DNA from: a virus
DNA length: 59,555 nucleotides
Virus record (IMG/VR): IMGVR_UViG_3300033571_016888
Span: 1-59,555 of that record
Strand: one strand, 5' to 3'
Made by a program: the position numbers and the translations under genes
Notes under the pieces: generated by a model
Told to the model about the DNA's origin: nothing
Databases searched by the model: none
What the model saw: the letters and a program-made list of their open reading frames with translations, nothing else
In this document: piece after piece, positions 6,748 to 16,982 of the stretch
Numbering within the stretch: the stretch's first letter is position 1
Layout of the letters: every line of letters starts with the position of its first letter

Positions 6748-9700
6748 CCCACCCACCCTGAACTGTAGTAGTTCCAGATGTGCTTATTGGAATAAGTCTC
6801 ATGTAGTTTGTTGCACTACATGTTGTTGTTGTAGTTGCACTAGTTAATACTGCTGTTAATCCATATGCAGGAATAAATGTTCCCGCTGTGGTAATTTTAA
6901 TTATTCCAGAAATTTCAGTTTGATAACTACCTGCTGCAGTTGTGATAGAAGGTGCTACTGTATTGTTTGTGTTGATATTAACAGCAGAAAAATGATACGC
7001 AGTTGATGCACCAGTGCCAGCATTGAATCCAATAGCAATTCCAGTAAATGTTCCTGCTGCAGTGCCAGCTCCAAGAAGGTTTATTCTTAGTTGTGATGCA
7101 GTAGTAGAAGTTGCACCTCTAGTCACGAAAACAAGCATTTTAACTTCATATACACCAGCAGCTAAAGTAATAGTATCTCCAGGAACAGGGAATAATGGTT
7201 GATTTGTTGTTTCTTGTGTTGCTGTTAATGCTGTTCCAGCACCTTGAGTAAATGGGATTAGGTAGGTTTTATTTGATAAAGTCTGAGTTGCGTCTGTTCC
7301 AACTAGGGTTGTCGTAACGTCGGGGATCGTAAGAATTCTATTGCCAGTCGGACTGTTTGTAAATGTATGACTAAAAGTTCCAGTACTGTTATAGAGTTTA
7401 AACTCATTAGTTCCAGTAAAAGCAAATCCTAAAGAAGGTTCTAGTCCGCTTTGCGAGGTCCATACTTCTAATCTTCCTCCTCCTTGAGTTCCTTCTGCTA
7501 CTCCACGAAGTTGAACTTTATCTCCATACCCTCCTGAATTAAGGTCTTTAGCTGAGAATACTATATTTCCAAGAATAGTAGACGAAGTTGTTGATGTTGT
7601 TTCTGTCGCTTCAAGTCTTATGGTGTTTAAAGAGCTATTTAATATAGAAAGTCCCGCTTTTCTTACAGTGGACACAGTAACTTGTCCTGTGGTTGTAACT
7701 GTAGTTCCTTGAGCTAGTGTACCTGTGGTTCCTGGAGTAGTTGTGGCAGCTCCTGGGAATGCATAAGTAACAGATGTAGCTGTAGAACTTATGACAGCAA
7801 CATTAGTTGCGTTGTAATTTGTTGGAGTAACAAGAGTAATAGTTACTCTATGAGCTGTAGTGAATGGGTGAATTGAAACAGTTCCTCCTGTTCCTGATCC
7901 AGTAGTTGCGTTGGTGTATGTAACAGTAGTAGTAGTACAACCAGTGACGGTAAATGTTCCATTATGACCTGCAACACTCAATCCAGTTACTGTGATTGTA
8001 GACCCAACTGGATATGGTGCATATGTTTGTTGTACTGCAAAAGTTAAAGTTACAGTAGTTCCACTTCCACTAGAAGTGCAATCAATAGGAGTGACTCGTA
8101 AGAAATTAACAGTCGCATTTGATCCACTTCCAGTGGCACTAGTTATACCAACAATTGATTCTGGAGTATTAACTGATAGTACTTCAGATTCACGATATGC
8201 GGCACCTTCTCTAAGTGGGGTTGATACTACAGATCTTATAATTCCTCCTCCAACTAGTAAAGTAACTCTAGCTAGAAAACCACTCTCAGCAGATGTTGTT
8301 AAAAATGTGTTTACGCCATCTCTATATCCAAGTCCTGCGACTGTAGGAGTTGTGTTAAATGCCGTAACTGGTCCAGTTAAAGCTAGATCAGTTCTTCCTA
8401 TTACAACTGGATTGTTAATATAATTTTCTGTGGATCTAATATTTGTGGGATTAAATGTAGATCCAACAACAACTGTGGCTATAGAGGGAGATAGTGTTCC
8501 AGGAATTCCTGTAACTGCAAAATAACTATCTGTGGAACTCCCATTTGGGGCAATTTTGTAGTTATAAGTATTATTTCCGTTATCAATTACGATTGTATCT
8601 ACATTATTAAGATGATTAATTCTTGACTGCGTTGCAGATGGGTTTGCTACACTTAGAGTGCCATTTACGTCAACAGACCCCTGAAATAGATTTGTAGAGG
8701 CAACCGATTGAAACTGGGTTTGAGTTACTGTTAGTAAAGGTGATCCTACAGAGTTTTTCCCCAAATAAAGATACCCTGTCCCCTTGGGATAAATACCTAA
8801 ACTGACATCGGTATCTGATCCTGAAGCTTCAATAGTAGGATCAATGCCAGTCGGCGCATTTGATATAGTAATTTCATTAACAGCACTTGCAACTGCAGTA
8901 GGGAACTTAATTAATTCATTACCATTTGAATCTGCAATATGTGTATTAAATCTAATAAAACCAGTACCAGCATTTAGGGCAAGAGTAGATGCACCAGTGG
9001 AGTTTCCAACTGTTATGGTTCTAGCAATTGCATTAGAACCGATGTTTAAAGCGCCAGTACCACAATTTAAGACCACTGACGTAGCACCAGTAGCGTTACC
9101 AATAGTAATAGTTTTAGCGTTGGTATTAGTGCCAATGTTAATACCTCCAGTTGAACCAGAATCTAGAGTTAATACGCCAGTTGTTCCTGTAGTTAATGAA
9201 ATAGCATTAGTTCCAGTACCAGTTACAGTTAATCCAGTTAAAGTTCCTACAGAAGTCAGTGAAGAAGCTGTAATAGATGACGGTAAAGTAGTATCTCCAG
9301 AACCAACTAAAGTACCAGCAGCAGTAGGTAGCGTGATATTTACAGCACCACCTTGCAGTAGGAATGTCTGACCAACTTTTGTTTTACCTGTTGGTAGATT
9401 AACTGCAGTGGAACTTGTACTTCCTACGTTGATAGTGTTCGCACCAGATACTGAGCCTATATTAATAGTTCCCGTTGTAGTTCCACCAATTGTAATGTTC
9501 TGAGCAGATGCTGTGGTACTTCCGATCTGTATGGCTCCCGTCGAAGCACCAGTTGCGATATTTACTGGAGAACCAGTACCACCAATAGATATAGTACTCG
9601 TAGTTCCAGATCCAATAATAATTTGTTGTGCTGCTGCAGTGGTAGTTCCAATTTGTACAGTTCCCGTTGCAGAACCAGTTGCAATATTTACTAGTGAAGT

Positions 9701-12700
9701 AGCACCACCAATTGTAATAGTACCAGTAGTTGCAGTTGCAATATTAACTGCTTGTGCTGCTGCAGTACCTGTATTACCAATATTAATTGCTCCTGAGCCA
9801 GTAGTAGAACCTATTCTTATAGCTCCTGTGGTTAGTGCTCCGCCAATTTCAATGGCTGCCGTTGTAGTAGTACCAAATAAATTACTAGCAACTGCGGCCC
9901 CAGTAGTGATACCTCCTCCAGATACAGTTAAGTTTCCAGTTACCGAAGCTCCATCAGCAGAGGTTGCAAGTTTAGCACTATTATTATGATATAATGTAAC
10001 TGCACCACCTCTTGTCATAGTCATTCCGAGATGGAATGAACTTGAGGTATTATTAACAAGTCTTAAATGTGCAGTGTAATTAGTTACATCATCTGTAGTA
10101 TAAAAATCAATATATTTATTGGTTGCATTAGAAAAATTAAGTTCTCCTCCAAGGCTTACATCATTACTTGCAGTGACGCTTCCGCCAGCTGTAAGATTAC
10201 CAGCAGAAGTAACTTTTAATTTTTCAGTTAAAGTTCCATCAACTGCAAGGTCAACTGAAAAATATGAATCTTGTGTAGAAGCAGTAGTAGTCCACTGTTG
10301 TTCTTTAAGAATATTAATTCTTCCCGCACTAATTGCAGTTGTTGTAGTATTAGTTCCAAATTGCCATAAAATACTATTTCCATGATTTGTTGTAGAAGTA
10401 ACATCAGAAATATTTTGAAGAATTAAGTTAGAAGTATTTGTATTATTTCCATACGCAAGAGTTAAAATACCATCAGTTGCTATATCTGCCCTTCTTCCAG
10501 CACTTGTAGTTCCGCCAAATCTTGACGTACCAAAAACTTCAAGTTTTGCACCTGGATTAACTGTACCAACTCCAACGTTACCAGAAGCAAGAATGGAAAC
10601 TGTAGAAGATGCTAAAGAATTTCCAAAGGAATTAATATAACCACTATACACACCCGTTCCAGTACCGCTATGAAAATAAATATCGCCGGTAGCAGCAAGT
10701 CTTATATTGTCTTGAATAGATGTTCCACCATCATTACCTTTGTATATAAGTAATTCAGAATCATCACCAGCACCATAAATTCTTTCAGAAATTACTGTGT
10801 GATCAAAAGTATTACCACCATCTCCAAATGCCCCAGGGAATCTAATTTGTGTTTCTGGGTAAATAGTGCAAGATTGAGCAGAGTTGGCTGCAGCAATAAC
10901 ACCGCCAGTTACAGTGAATGTACTTGAGTTTGTTACTGTTACTTGGTTGTAATATGAATCCCCTGCAGTTCCAGAAGTATAATCAATATAAACTGAATCT
11001 CCAGTTGTCAGTCCATGGTTAGTGCAAGTTATAGTAATAACTGTTCCACCAGCAGAGTTTGAATAAGTTCCTGTCTTTGTGCTAACACCTAATCTAAGAT
11101 TAGTTGCTAATGTAGTATATCCAGGAGTTGTTGAATTGCTTCCAATTGCAAATCCAGCAGTTGTGTTTAAATAAGAACCTGAAGTGTTATTTGAATCTAA
11201 AACTAATCTCAATGTTCCAGAACCATCTCTTGCAGCAAGTTGCATATTGTTTGATGCATCTTGGTAAAGACCACTATCATTTGCAATTCCAGTTGTAATT
11301 CCTTTCAAAACCCAAGCTGTAGAAGAAGCTATTTGTGATGTTACAGTAAATACGTTTGAAGAAGTATTCGCAACAGAAACTGCCCCATTTACCAAATTAA
11401 TTGTGAGGGGTCTTAAAGTGTTCCAAGTTCCAGAAGGAGTTGTTCCTGCAGCACTTAATAGATGATAGTAATCACTACCATCGTTTCTTAAAATTACTGT
11501 AGGAACATTAGTACCTGTATGTAAAAGTATTTGGTTATTTGTGTTTACAAACTGACCTACTCCAGCAACATCTAATTTTGTAGATGGATTAGTAACACCA
11601 ACTCCAAGATTACCAGAAATATAAGCACCTCCAGTAACCTGAAGTGGTTGTGATGCTGTTCCTGTTGCTGTTGCTGAACCTATAAGAACATTACCACCAT
11701 AAGCAAGTCTCATTACCCTGCCTTGGTTTGCATCAGATGCAGTATCATTAGTAGCATTATTTAAATAGAAATCAAGATATTCATTTCCCCAAGCACTGGC
11801 AGAAAATCCAGCACGAAGAGATGCAATTAACCTAGTTCCAGTATCAGCACTTGTATGGAAAGTTCCTCCGAGTCTTATCTTACCTTCTCGCTGAACTGCT
11901 CCAGAAGAACCTCTTGCATATAAATGCCCACCCGTTGCAGATGTAGCAAATTCAATAAGTTGTTGATCAGTAAATGTATTAGCACCTAAAACTGCAAGAG
12001 TACCTGAAGTAGGTAATGTAACGTTAGTAGCAGCAGTAGTTGTTAATGTTAGAGCAAAGTTGCCAGAAGTTGTTAAACTATTTGCTAAAGTTAAATCTCC
12101 ACTTAATGATACTGTTCTGTTGGCATCATTTACATTTACACTTAAACTTCTAGCAGCAGTTAAATTGGCACTGTTTGTTATTTGTAAATAATGAGATGGA
12201 GTAGAATCATCAAATAAGAAAATATCTCCAAAGTATCCAGATTGAGTAGAAGATGTTGACGCAGATAATCCAGTTGCTGCGGTTATATCTGCTAAAGTTG
12301 CAAGAGTTCCTGCTGCAGTTGGTAAAGTAATATTTACTGCACCACCTTGTATTAAGAATGTTTGTCCAACTTTTGTTTTACCTGTTGGTAATTGAACTGC
12401 ATTGGCACCAGTACCACCAATTGTAATAGTTCCAGTGGTTGCAGTTGCAATGTTTACAGCTTGTGCCGCTGCAGTTCCAGTATTACCAATTGCAATTGTT
12501 CCAGAACCATTAGCGGAACCTAATGTTAATGTACCTGTAGTTAATGCTCCACCAATTCCAATAGTTCCAGTTGTGGTATTACTGAATAGAGTTGAATTAA
12601 TTGCAGCTGCAGTAGTAATATCCCCCCCAGATACTGTTAAATCTCCAACAACTATTGTATTTCCAGCCCAATCAATCAATAATTTTGTAGTCGGATCACT

Positions 12701-13069
12701 TGTAGATCCTGCAGTATCTAAAGTCTGAAAAGCTAATGAAGTACCTCGTGTAGTATTAATAGAGTCATCATTAATTTGATGTAAAATTCTACCAAGAGTT
12801 CGTTGTGTATTATTGCTATAAGTTGATCCTCTAAAAACCAATCCTTGACCAAATCCAGCAAATTCTATAGCACCAGTATTTTCTGATTCAATTGTTAAAA
12901 CATCTAAGGGTGTTATTCTACCTGCAACAGTATCTGAAGTTGATACATATGCATGAAGTCTTGTTTGTGCAGCTGCAGTACCAACACCAATATTACCACT
13001 AGTTACAGTTAAATTATTATCAACTGTAGCATTGCCATATACTCTGGTTCCGTTTTTTAACTGTGCCAT
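6743..13069 (-). CDS. Long tail-fibre protein with internal triplet beta repeats, 2108 aa
   Basis: A 2108-aa fibre protein. The N-terminus (MAQLKNGTRVYGNATVDN) precedes arrays of short TITIGG or INIGS-type repeats at about residues 155-255 and again at about 1060-1260, which should form a triangular beta-helix shaft. Both arrays end in the same 30-residue block (LPTGKTKVGQ...), so part of the shaft was duplicated. HGLTTGD and HNGTFTV beta modules follow at about 683 and 1703. The last 170 residues look like a compact C1q/TNF-like jelly-roll head, the likely receptor-binding tip. It has a late promoter at 13122-13129. Trimerisation and tip function are inferred from repeat type. Confidence 0.8.
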   Translation of the reverse strand: MAQLKNGTRVYGNATVDNNLTVTSGNIGVGTAAAQTRLHAYVSTSDTVAGRITPLDVLTIESENTGAIEFAGFGQGLVFRGSTYSNNTQRTLGRILHQINDDSINTTRGTSLAFQTLDTAGSTSDPTTKLLIDWAGNTIVVGDLTVSGGDITTAAAINSTLFSNTTTGTIGIGGALTTGTLTLGSANGSGTIAIGNTGTAAAQAVNIATATTGTITIGGTGANAVQLPTGKTKVGQTFLIQGGAVNITLPTAAGTLATLADITAATGLSASTSSTQSGYFGDIFLFDDSTPSHYLQITNSANLTAARSLSVNVNDANRTVSLSGDLTLANSLTTSGNFALTLTTTAATNVTLPTSGTLAVLGANTFTDQQLIEFATSATGGHLYARGSSGAVQREGKIRLGGTFHTSADTGTRLIASLRAGFSASAWGNEYLDFYLNNATNDTASDANQGRVMRLAYGGNVLIGSATATGTASQPLQVTGGAYISGNLGVGVTNPSTKLDVAGVGQFVNTNNQILLHTGTNVPTVILRNDGSDYYHLLSAAGTTPSGTWNTLRPLTINLVNGAVSVANTSSNVFTVTSQIASSTAWVLKGITTGIANDSGLYQDASNNMQLAARDGSGTLRLVLDSNNTSGSYLNTTAGFAIGSNSTTPGYTTLATNLRLGVSTKTGTYSNSAGGTVITITCTNHGLTTGDSVYIDYTSGTAGDSYYNQVTVTNSSTFTVTGGVIAAANSAQSCTIYPETQIRFPGAFGDGGNTFDHTVISERIYGAGDDSELLIYKGNDGGTSIQDNIRLAATGDIYFHSGTGTGVYSGYINSFGNSLASSTVSILASGNVGVGTVNPGAKLEVFGTSRFGGTTSAGRRADIATDGILTLAYGNNTNTSNLILQNISDVTSTTNHGNSILWQFGTNTTTTAISAGRINILKEQQWTTTASTQDSYFSVDLAVDGTLTEKLKVTSAGNLTAGGSVTASNDVSLGGELNFSNATNKYIDFYTTDDVTNYTAHLRLVNNTSSSFHLGMTMTRGGAVTLYHNNSAKLATSADGASVTGNLTVSGGGITTGAAVASNLFGTTTTAAIEIGGALTTGAIRIGSTTGSGAINIGNTGTAAAQAVNIATATTGTITIGGATSLVNIATGSATGTVQIGTTTAAAQQIIIGSGTTSTISIGGTGSPVNIATGASTGAIQIGSTTASAQNITIGGTTTGTINIGSVSGANTINVGSTSSTAVNLPTGKTKVGQTFLLQGGAVNITLPTAAGTLVGSGDTTLPSSITASSLTSVGTLTGLTVTGTGTNAISLTTGTTGVLTLDSGSTGGINIGTNTNAKTITIGNATGATSVVLNCGTGALNIGSNAIARTITVGNSTGASTLALNAGTGFIRFNTHIADSNGNELIKFPTAVASAVNEITISNAPTGIDPTIEASGSDTDVSLGIYPKGTGYLYLGKNSVGSPLLTVTQTQFQSVASTNLFQGSVDVNGTLSVANPSATQSRINHLNNVDTIVIDNGNNTYNYKIAPNGSSTDSYFAVTGIPGTLSPSIATVVVGSTFNPTNIRSTENYINNPVVIGRTDLALTGPVTAFNTTPTVAGLGYRDGVNTFLTTSAESGFLARVTLLVGGGIIRSVVSTPLREGAAYRESEVLSVNTPESIVGITSATGSGSNATVNFLRVTPIDCTSSGSGTTVTLTFAVQQTYAPYPVGSTITVTGLSVAGHNGTFTVTGCTTTTVTYTNATTGSGTGGTVSIHPFTTAHRVTITLVTPTNYNATNVAVISSTATSVTYAFPGAATTTPGTTGTLAQGTTVTTTGQVTVSTVRKAGLSILNSSLNTIRLEATETTSTTSSTILGNIVFSAKDLNSGGYGDKVQLRGVAEGTQGGGRLEVWTSQSGLEPSLGFAFTGTNEFKLYNSTGTFSHTFTNSPTGNRILTIPDVTTTLVGTDATQTLSNKTYLIPFTQGAGTALTATQETTNQPLFPVPGDTITLAAGVYEVKMLVFVTRGATSTTASQLRINLLGAGTAAGTFTGIAIGFNAGTGASTAYHFSAVNINTNNTVAPSITTAAGSYQTEISGIIKITTAGTFIPAYGLTAVLTSATTTTTCSATNYMRLIPISTSGTTTVQGGWA
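9308..9397 (-). repeat. Duplicated 30-codon block in the long fibre gene, copy 2
   Basis: It encodes LPTGKTKVGQTFLLQGG plus 13 more residues. It matches 12302-12391 at 29 of 30 residues but differs at many synonymous sites. Confidence 0.7.
12302..12391 (-). repeat. Duplicated 30-codon block in the long fibre gene, copy 1
   Basis: It encodes LPTGKTKVGQTFLIQGG plus 13 more residues. It follows a TITIGG array, as does the second copy at 9308-9397, so the duplication included the array. Confidence 0.7.
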
Positions 13070-13121
13070 CTTAAAATTCTAGTGAAAGATTGAACTTCAT
13101 TACAATATGATTACTTTATAT

Positions 13122-13129
13122 TATTTATT
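13122..13129 (-). promoter_or_regulatory. T4-type late promoter
   Basis: AATAAATA on the minus strand in the intergenic gap about 55 bases before the 2108-aa fibre gene. Confidence 0.65.
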
Positions 13130-13133
13130 GGTA

Positions 13134-14636
13134 TCAAAGACCGAATCTATGTTTGAGAGCATTATAATTTTGTAAGATTTCTGATTCTGAAAGTTCTCTG
13201 TTATATGCTCTCAAACAATAAATGTTTCCAACAAAACTTCTTTGGTCCACATCTCTCCATCTACCTATCCTATCTACACCCCAAGCAGACATTGTTGCAT
13301 TTATAACAGTTCCTGAAGTTAAAACATTATTTACATATATTTTTAATTGAACTCCATTGTAGATAGAAACAATATGATAAACTTGATTATTTTGTAGTGT
13401 CGTATCGTGCGTTAAAGTTCTTTGACTACCAGCACTTATCGACAAAAATGCTTTTGAACCTGTTATTCTTAAATAAAACCCATCAGAAGTCGTTCCTGCA
13501 TACATTTGGTCTTTTGATACATTTGTTGGCATTAAAAATGCTTCATATGTAAATTGAGATGATGTTTCTCTTTGAGAAATAATAAAATGGTCGTCAGTTC
13601 CATCAAAAGTTAATCCGCTACCATTCGATGTAATATACCCAACTCCATTTTGTGCTGTTGCATTTTTTCCATTACCACTTAAATCATTCCAAGTAGTTCC
13701 AGTATTATTGAAAGAAGAATTCATTCCTGCATCTAAATCTAGAACCAATCCAGTTCTTACAATATTTCTAAAGTCAGTAATTTCATCAATCTCATTATAA
13801 ACAATCACTGACTTATCAGTATTTTGTCTCATATATCTTCCTTGTCCAGGACCAAATAGAGTTCCACCAAACTCATCATACACAGGATCATAAGGAGCAA
13901 AGACATTTGCAGAAAGGAAAGTAGTAAAACCAACATTCTCATCAAATCCAGAAGCATAATATGTTCCAAGATTTGTGATATTTGTGTTTGTTGTTGCTGG
14001 TAAAACTCTACTAATTGCTGTGCTTGTTGTTGGTGTGTAATCTGTTGCAACACTTCCTTTTTCAAGTTGCCTTCCCCAAACATAATTTGAACCAGGAGTA
14101 TTACCAAATCTATTAATCATATCAACAAAAGTACTTACTGTATTGGTGCTTGTAGTAAATGTTAAAGATAACCTATACCAACCATTTGTCAGTTTAGTCG
14201 CAGTAGAACCTACAACTACACCATCATTAGCACCACCAGTTATACCCGATGTTACAGTTTCATTTGAATATGTAAATCCTACATAATATCTTTTTCCACC
14301 AAAACTATTTTCATCTATTGTGACTTGAAAATCTGGTTTTGTTCCTTGTTTAATATGAATACTATAAGTGTATGTTGTATTTGTTGTTAATGCAGTTTGT
14401 TGAGAGTAGACATATTGATTTACATTTCCATTATTATCTACAAGTGTTGCTTCATTTAAACCATTTGGGGAAGTAGTTGCAGTTGTATTTAATCCTACAA
14501 TTCCCCCATTAAGATATGTGCCAGAGTTGTTACCAATTTCAGAAGTCTGTAATACTAAATTCTCAGCCATAGAATATTCATCAAACTCTGTTACAAGCAT
14601 TGATGCATATTGATCCAATCTTCCTACAACACCCAT
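13134..14636 (-). CDS. Structural protein with C-terminal LamG-like lectin domain
   Basis: A 500-aa protein. The N-terminal half contains a beta-sandwich resembling a carbohydrate-binding module, ending in WGRQLEKGSVATDYTPT (about 190-207). The C-terminal part (about 290-500) is a LamG/concanavalin-like domain: GLVLDLDAG, WNDLSGNGKNAT, LTFDGTDDHF, an IYNGVQLKIYVNN strand, and the end LRAYNRELSESEILQNYNAL. This fold binds sugars, so host lipopolysaccharide recognition is the likely role. It lies between two fibre genes in the same direction, 4 bases after the 183-aa gene stop. No clear own promoter. Confidence 0.8.
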   Translation of the reverse strand: MGVVGRLDQYASMLVTEFDEYSMAENLVLQTSEIGNNSGTYLNGGIVGLNTTATTSPNGLNEATLVDNNGNVNQYVYSQQTALTTNTTYTYSIHIKQGTKPDFQVTIDENSFGGKRYYVGFTYSNETVTSGITGGANDGVVVGSTATKLTNGWYRLSLTFTTSTNTVSTFVDMINRFGNTPGSNYVWGRQLEKGSVATDYTPTTSTAISRVLPATTNTNITNLGTYYASGFDENVGFTTFLSANVFAPYDPVYDEFGGTLFGPGQGRYMRQNTDKSVIVYNEIDEITDFRNIVRTGLVLDLDAGMNSSFNNTGTTWNDLSGNGKNATAQNGVGYITSNGSGLTFDGTDDHFIISQRETSSQFTYEAFLMPTNVSKDQMYAGTTSDGFYLRITGSKAFLSISAGSQRTLTHDTTLQNNQVYHIVSIYNGVQLKIYVNNVLTSGTVINATMSAWGVDRIGRWRDVDQRSFVGNIYCLRAYNRELSESEILQNYNALKHRFGL

Positions 14637-14640
14637 AATA

Positions 14641-15192
14641 TTAACCTGCTACAAAATCCAAACTATTTGCAGTTGAGTTGTACTGAATAAAATAATTAGA
14701 AGAAGTAGAAGTTCCTCCAAACCTTAATCTGTTTGTAGAAGTAATTCTAGCATCACCATTAACATCAAGTAGATAATTTGGGGCAGCTCCATTTAGTCCT
14801 AAATTTCCACTTATATAATTATTTGCTGCAGTTACATACAGACCATGTGCAGCATTACCTTGGTTTACAAATAGTGCTCTCCATGCTCCACTTCGGTGTG
14901 CTAATGCTGCAAATTCAGTATTAGTCAGACTACCACCTAAAGGATATAATGCTCTAATTGCAGATTGGGTTGCACTTCCCTTAGTGCTCGCAATATCCAA
15001 CATGTGGTTGGTGCTGATATTTGCTACAGCACCGACTCCAAGATCTCCACTAACAGTTAATTTATGTGATGGACTTGTAGTTGAAACACCAACCTTATCA
15101 TTCACATAATCAACATATAAAGTATTGGTTCCAACCCCAGACTGATCAGCCTGAAGACCATAACTAATTGTAAAATCTCTTCTAGTAGCCAT
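14641..15192 (-). CDS. Short tail-fibre-like structural protein
   Basis: A 183-aa protein sharing fibre features with its neighbours: DNKVGVSTTSPSHKLTVSG and NYLLDVNGDARIT are the short 'xGxxxPxxxLxVxG' shaft repeats common in phage fibres. A strong ribosome site (AAAGGAGG) precedes the ATG at 15192. It may be a fibre subunit or an adaptor linking the 588-aa fibre to the LamG protein. The small size suggests a short fibre or connector; not resolved further. Confidence 0.7.
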   Translation of the reverse strand: MATRRDFTISYGLQADQSGVGTNTLYVDYVNDKVGVSTTSPSHKLTVSGDLGVGAVANISTNHMLDIASTKGSATQSAIRALYPLGGSLTNTEFAALAHRSGAWRALFVNQGNAAHGLYVTAANNYISGNLGLNGAAPNYLLDVNGDARITSTNRLRFGGTSTSSNYFIQYNSTANSLDFVAG

Positions 15193-15203
15193 CTAAACCT
15201 CCT

Positions 15204-16970
15204 TTATACAACAATGCTTGTTCTTGCTACTTTGACACTTGCAGTTGTAGCAGAACCCATTGTTACTAATAGTCTTACACTTCCAGTTGCAATGTCAGCA
15301 TCAAGTGTTCCAAGAACACTTCCAGAAGTTACAGTACCATATTCAGTAATGTATGCTGTAGTTCCGTCATGAGTAAGTAGAATTTTACTAATTTGATATG
15401 CAGAACCTTGTACAATTTGAACTAGGTATTCACAGCTTCTAAATGTTGCGGCAGTAAATGTATCAGTTGCAGTTTGAGTAGTTGTAGCAACAGTTGTGGT
15501 AGTTCCAGTAATTGCTGCCTGAGTTCCCATATAGATTGTAGATCCAACACCACCAAGGTTTAAAGTACCAGTAACAGATGTAAATACGTTTGCAGTACCA
15601 GTTGTTACGTTTGTTGCAAGTGTTGCAGAACCTCCAGTACCATTACCTCTTACTGATAATGTTGAGTTTCCTGCAGTACCACCGATATTAACGGTTGCTC
15701 CAGCACCACCAATAGTAGTGGTAGATGCACCACCAGTAGCCAAGTTTACTGAACCTGTAGTTGTTCCAGTAAATAGATCAACTGTTCCAGTAGTAACGTT
15801 TGAAGTAATAGACGCAGTGCCACCAGCACCATTACTTCTAATAGCAAATGAAGAGTTTCCAGTTGCAGTACCAATAACAACAGCCGCTGCTGCACCACCG
15901 AGGTTAATTGCTGAAGCTCCACCTGTAGCAATGTTTAGAGTACCAGTAGTTAATGAAGTAAAGATATTTGCAATGCCAGTAGTAACATCAGTAGTTACGT
16001 TTACTGTACCTGCAGCAGTGCTAGCAATCTTTAGAGTATTACCAGAAACTCCTCCACCAAATGTTAATGTAGATGCACCGCCAGTTGCACCAGTAGCGAT
16101 ATTAACAGTTCTTGCTCCAGTACCAGTATTTGCAAGTGCTAATGTAGTTGCAGCACCACCAATACTGAGATCAGTAGTATTAGTATTGAAAATAGTTGTA
16201 GCGCCAGTTACGGTGGTTGTAATATCTCCACCGTTAACAGCAACGTCTCCACTAAATGTTCCTACTGAAGCACCAATAGTTGCAACGTTAATATTACCTG
16301 AAGAATCACGAAGAACTAATTTATCTCCAGTTGCAGCAGTTGAAGCATCATTAGTTACGTAAATGCTATAATAATTTGTCCCATCGTTAGTTAATTGCCA
16401 TCTGTCAGTGGTAGTCTCATCCCACTTTAAAGCAACATCACTGCCAGTAGTACCTCTTGCTACTGTAATAAATGCATCTGTTGATGCAGAACCTGCAGAA
16501 ACTGCAGTTACTGTAACCTGGAATCCAGAACCGTTTGGAGTTGAATCTGAATCAATATCAGCTGCAGCTACAGTAAATACAGTGTTTGTAGCATATCCAT
16601 AACCACCATTTACAATTGTTACTGCAGATACTGCTCCAGAAGCATTTACTGTAATATCAGCAGTTGCACCTACACCAGCAGTTCCAGATACTACAGAAAG
16701 TGGGACATTTTTATAATTTCCTGTGGTATAATTAGTACCACCAGTAATTGTTCCTAAAGTAGTAATTGCTCCCGCTTCAATACCCGAATTTAGGAGTATG
16801 TTGTTATCTTTAATATATGTTTCTGTAGAATTTACAGCAGTTAAAGTTCCAGTTACTTGGAGGTTTTTAATGCTAGCATTTTCTACCGCAAGGTTTCTTT
16901 CTCTATCAAGTACTAAAGTACCATTTAGAGTTAACCCGTATTGAATGTCTAATGGTCTTAGTGTAGCCAT
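15204..16970 (-). CDS. Tail-fibre protein with beta repeats, 588 aa
   Basis: A 588-aa fibre. The N-terminus has the DIQYGLTLNGTLVLDRERN start. A module with NGGYGYATNTVFTV lies at about residue 120. Residues about 250-480 are tandem repeats such as NVTTGTxxxFTxxTxGxxNxAxGG that should form a beta shaft. The final 100 residues are homologous to the end of the 229-aa protein next door (EYLVQIVQG..., LTHDGTTAYITEYGT, DIATGSVRLLVT), so both fibres share one tip type. A ribosome site (AGGAG) precedes the ATG at 16970. Confidence 0.78.
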   Translation of the reverse strand: MATLRPLDIQYGLTLNGTLVLDRERNLAVENASIKNLQVTGTLTAVNSTETYIKDNNILLNSGIEAGAITTLGTITGGTNYTTGNYKNVPLSVVSGTAGVGATADITVNASGAVSAVTIVNGGYGYATNTVFTVAAADIDSDSTPNGSGFQVTVTAVSAGSASTDAFITVARGTTGSDVALKWDETTTDRWQLTNDGTNYYSIYVTNDASTAATGDKLVLRDSSGNINVATIGASVGTFSGDVAVNGGDITTTVTGATTIFNTNTTDLSIGGAATTLALANTGTGARTVNIATGATGGASTLTFGGGVSGNTLKIASTAAGTVNVTTDVTTGIANIFTSLTTGTLNIATGGASAINLGGAAAAVVIGTATGNSSFAIRSNGAGGTASITSNVTTGTVDLFTGTTTGSVNLATGGASTTTIGGAGATVNIGGTAGNSTLSVRGNGTGGSATLATNVTTGTANVFTSVTGTLNLGGVGSTIYMGTQAAITGTTTTVATTTQTATDTFTAATFRSCEYLVQIVQGSAYQISKILLTHDGTTAYITEYGTVTSGSVLGTLDADIATGSVRLLVTMGSATTASVKVARTSIVV

Positions 16971-16982
16971 TTGTTATTTCTC

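Noticed and set aside
9300-9900. Regular DNA repeats that might suggest a CRISPR array
   Set aside because: The repeats are degenerate, in frame and encode a beta-helix shaft; there are no constant repeats with unique spacers.
15718-16362. A 214-aa plus-strand frame rich in Pro and Val
   Set aside because: It is an antisense reading of the repetitive Thr/Gly fibre repeats. Similar false frames lie opposite the 2108-aa gene (e.g. 8844-9371, 9513-9989).
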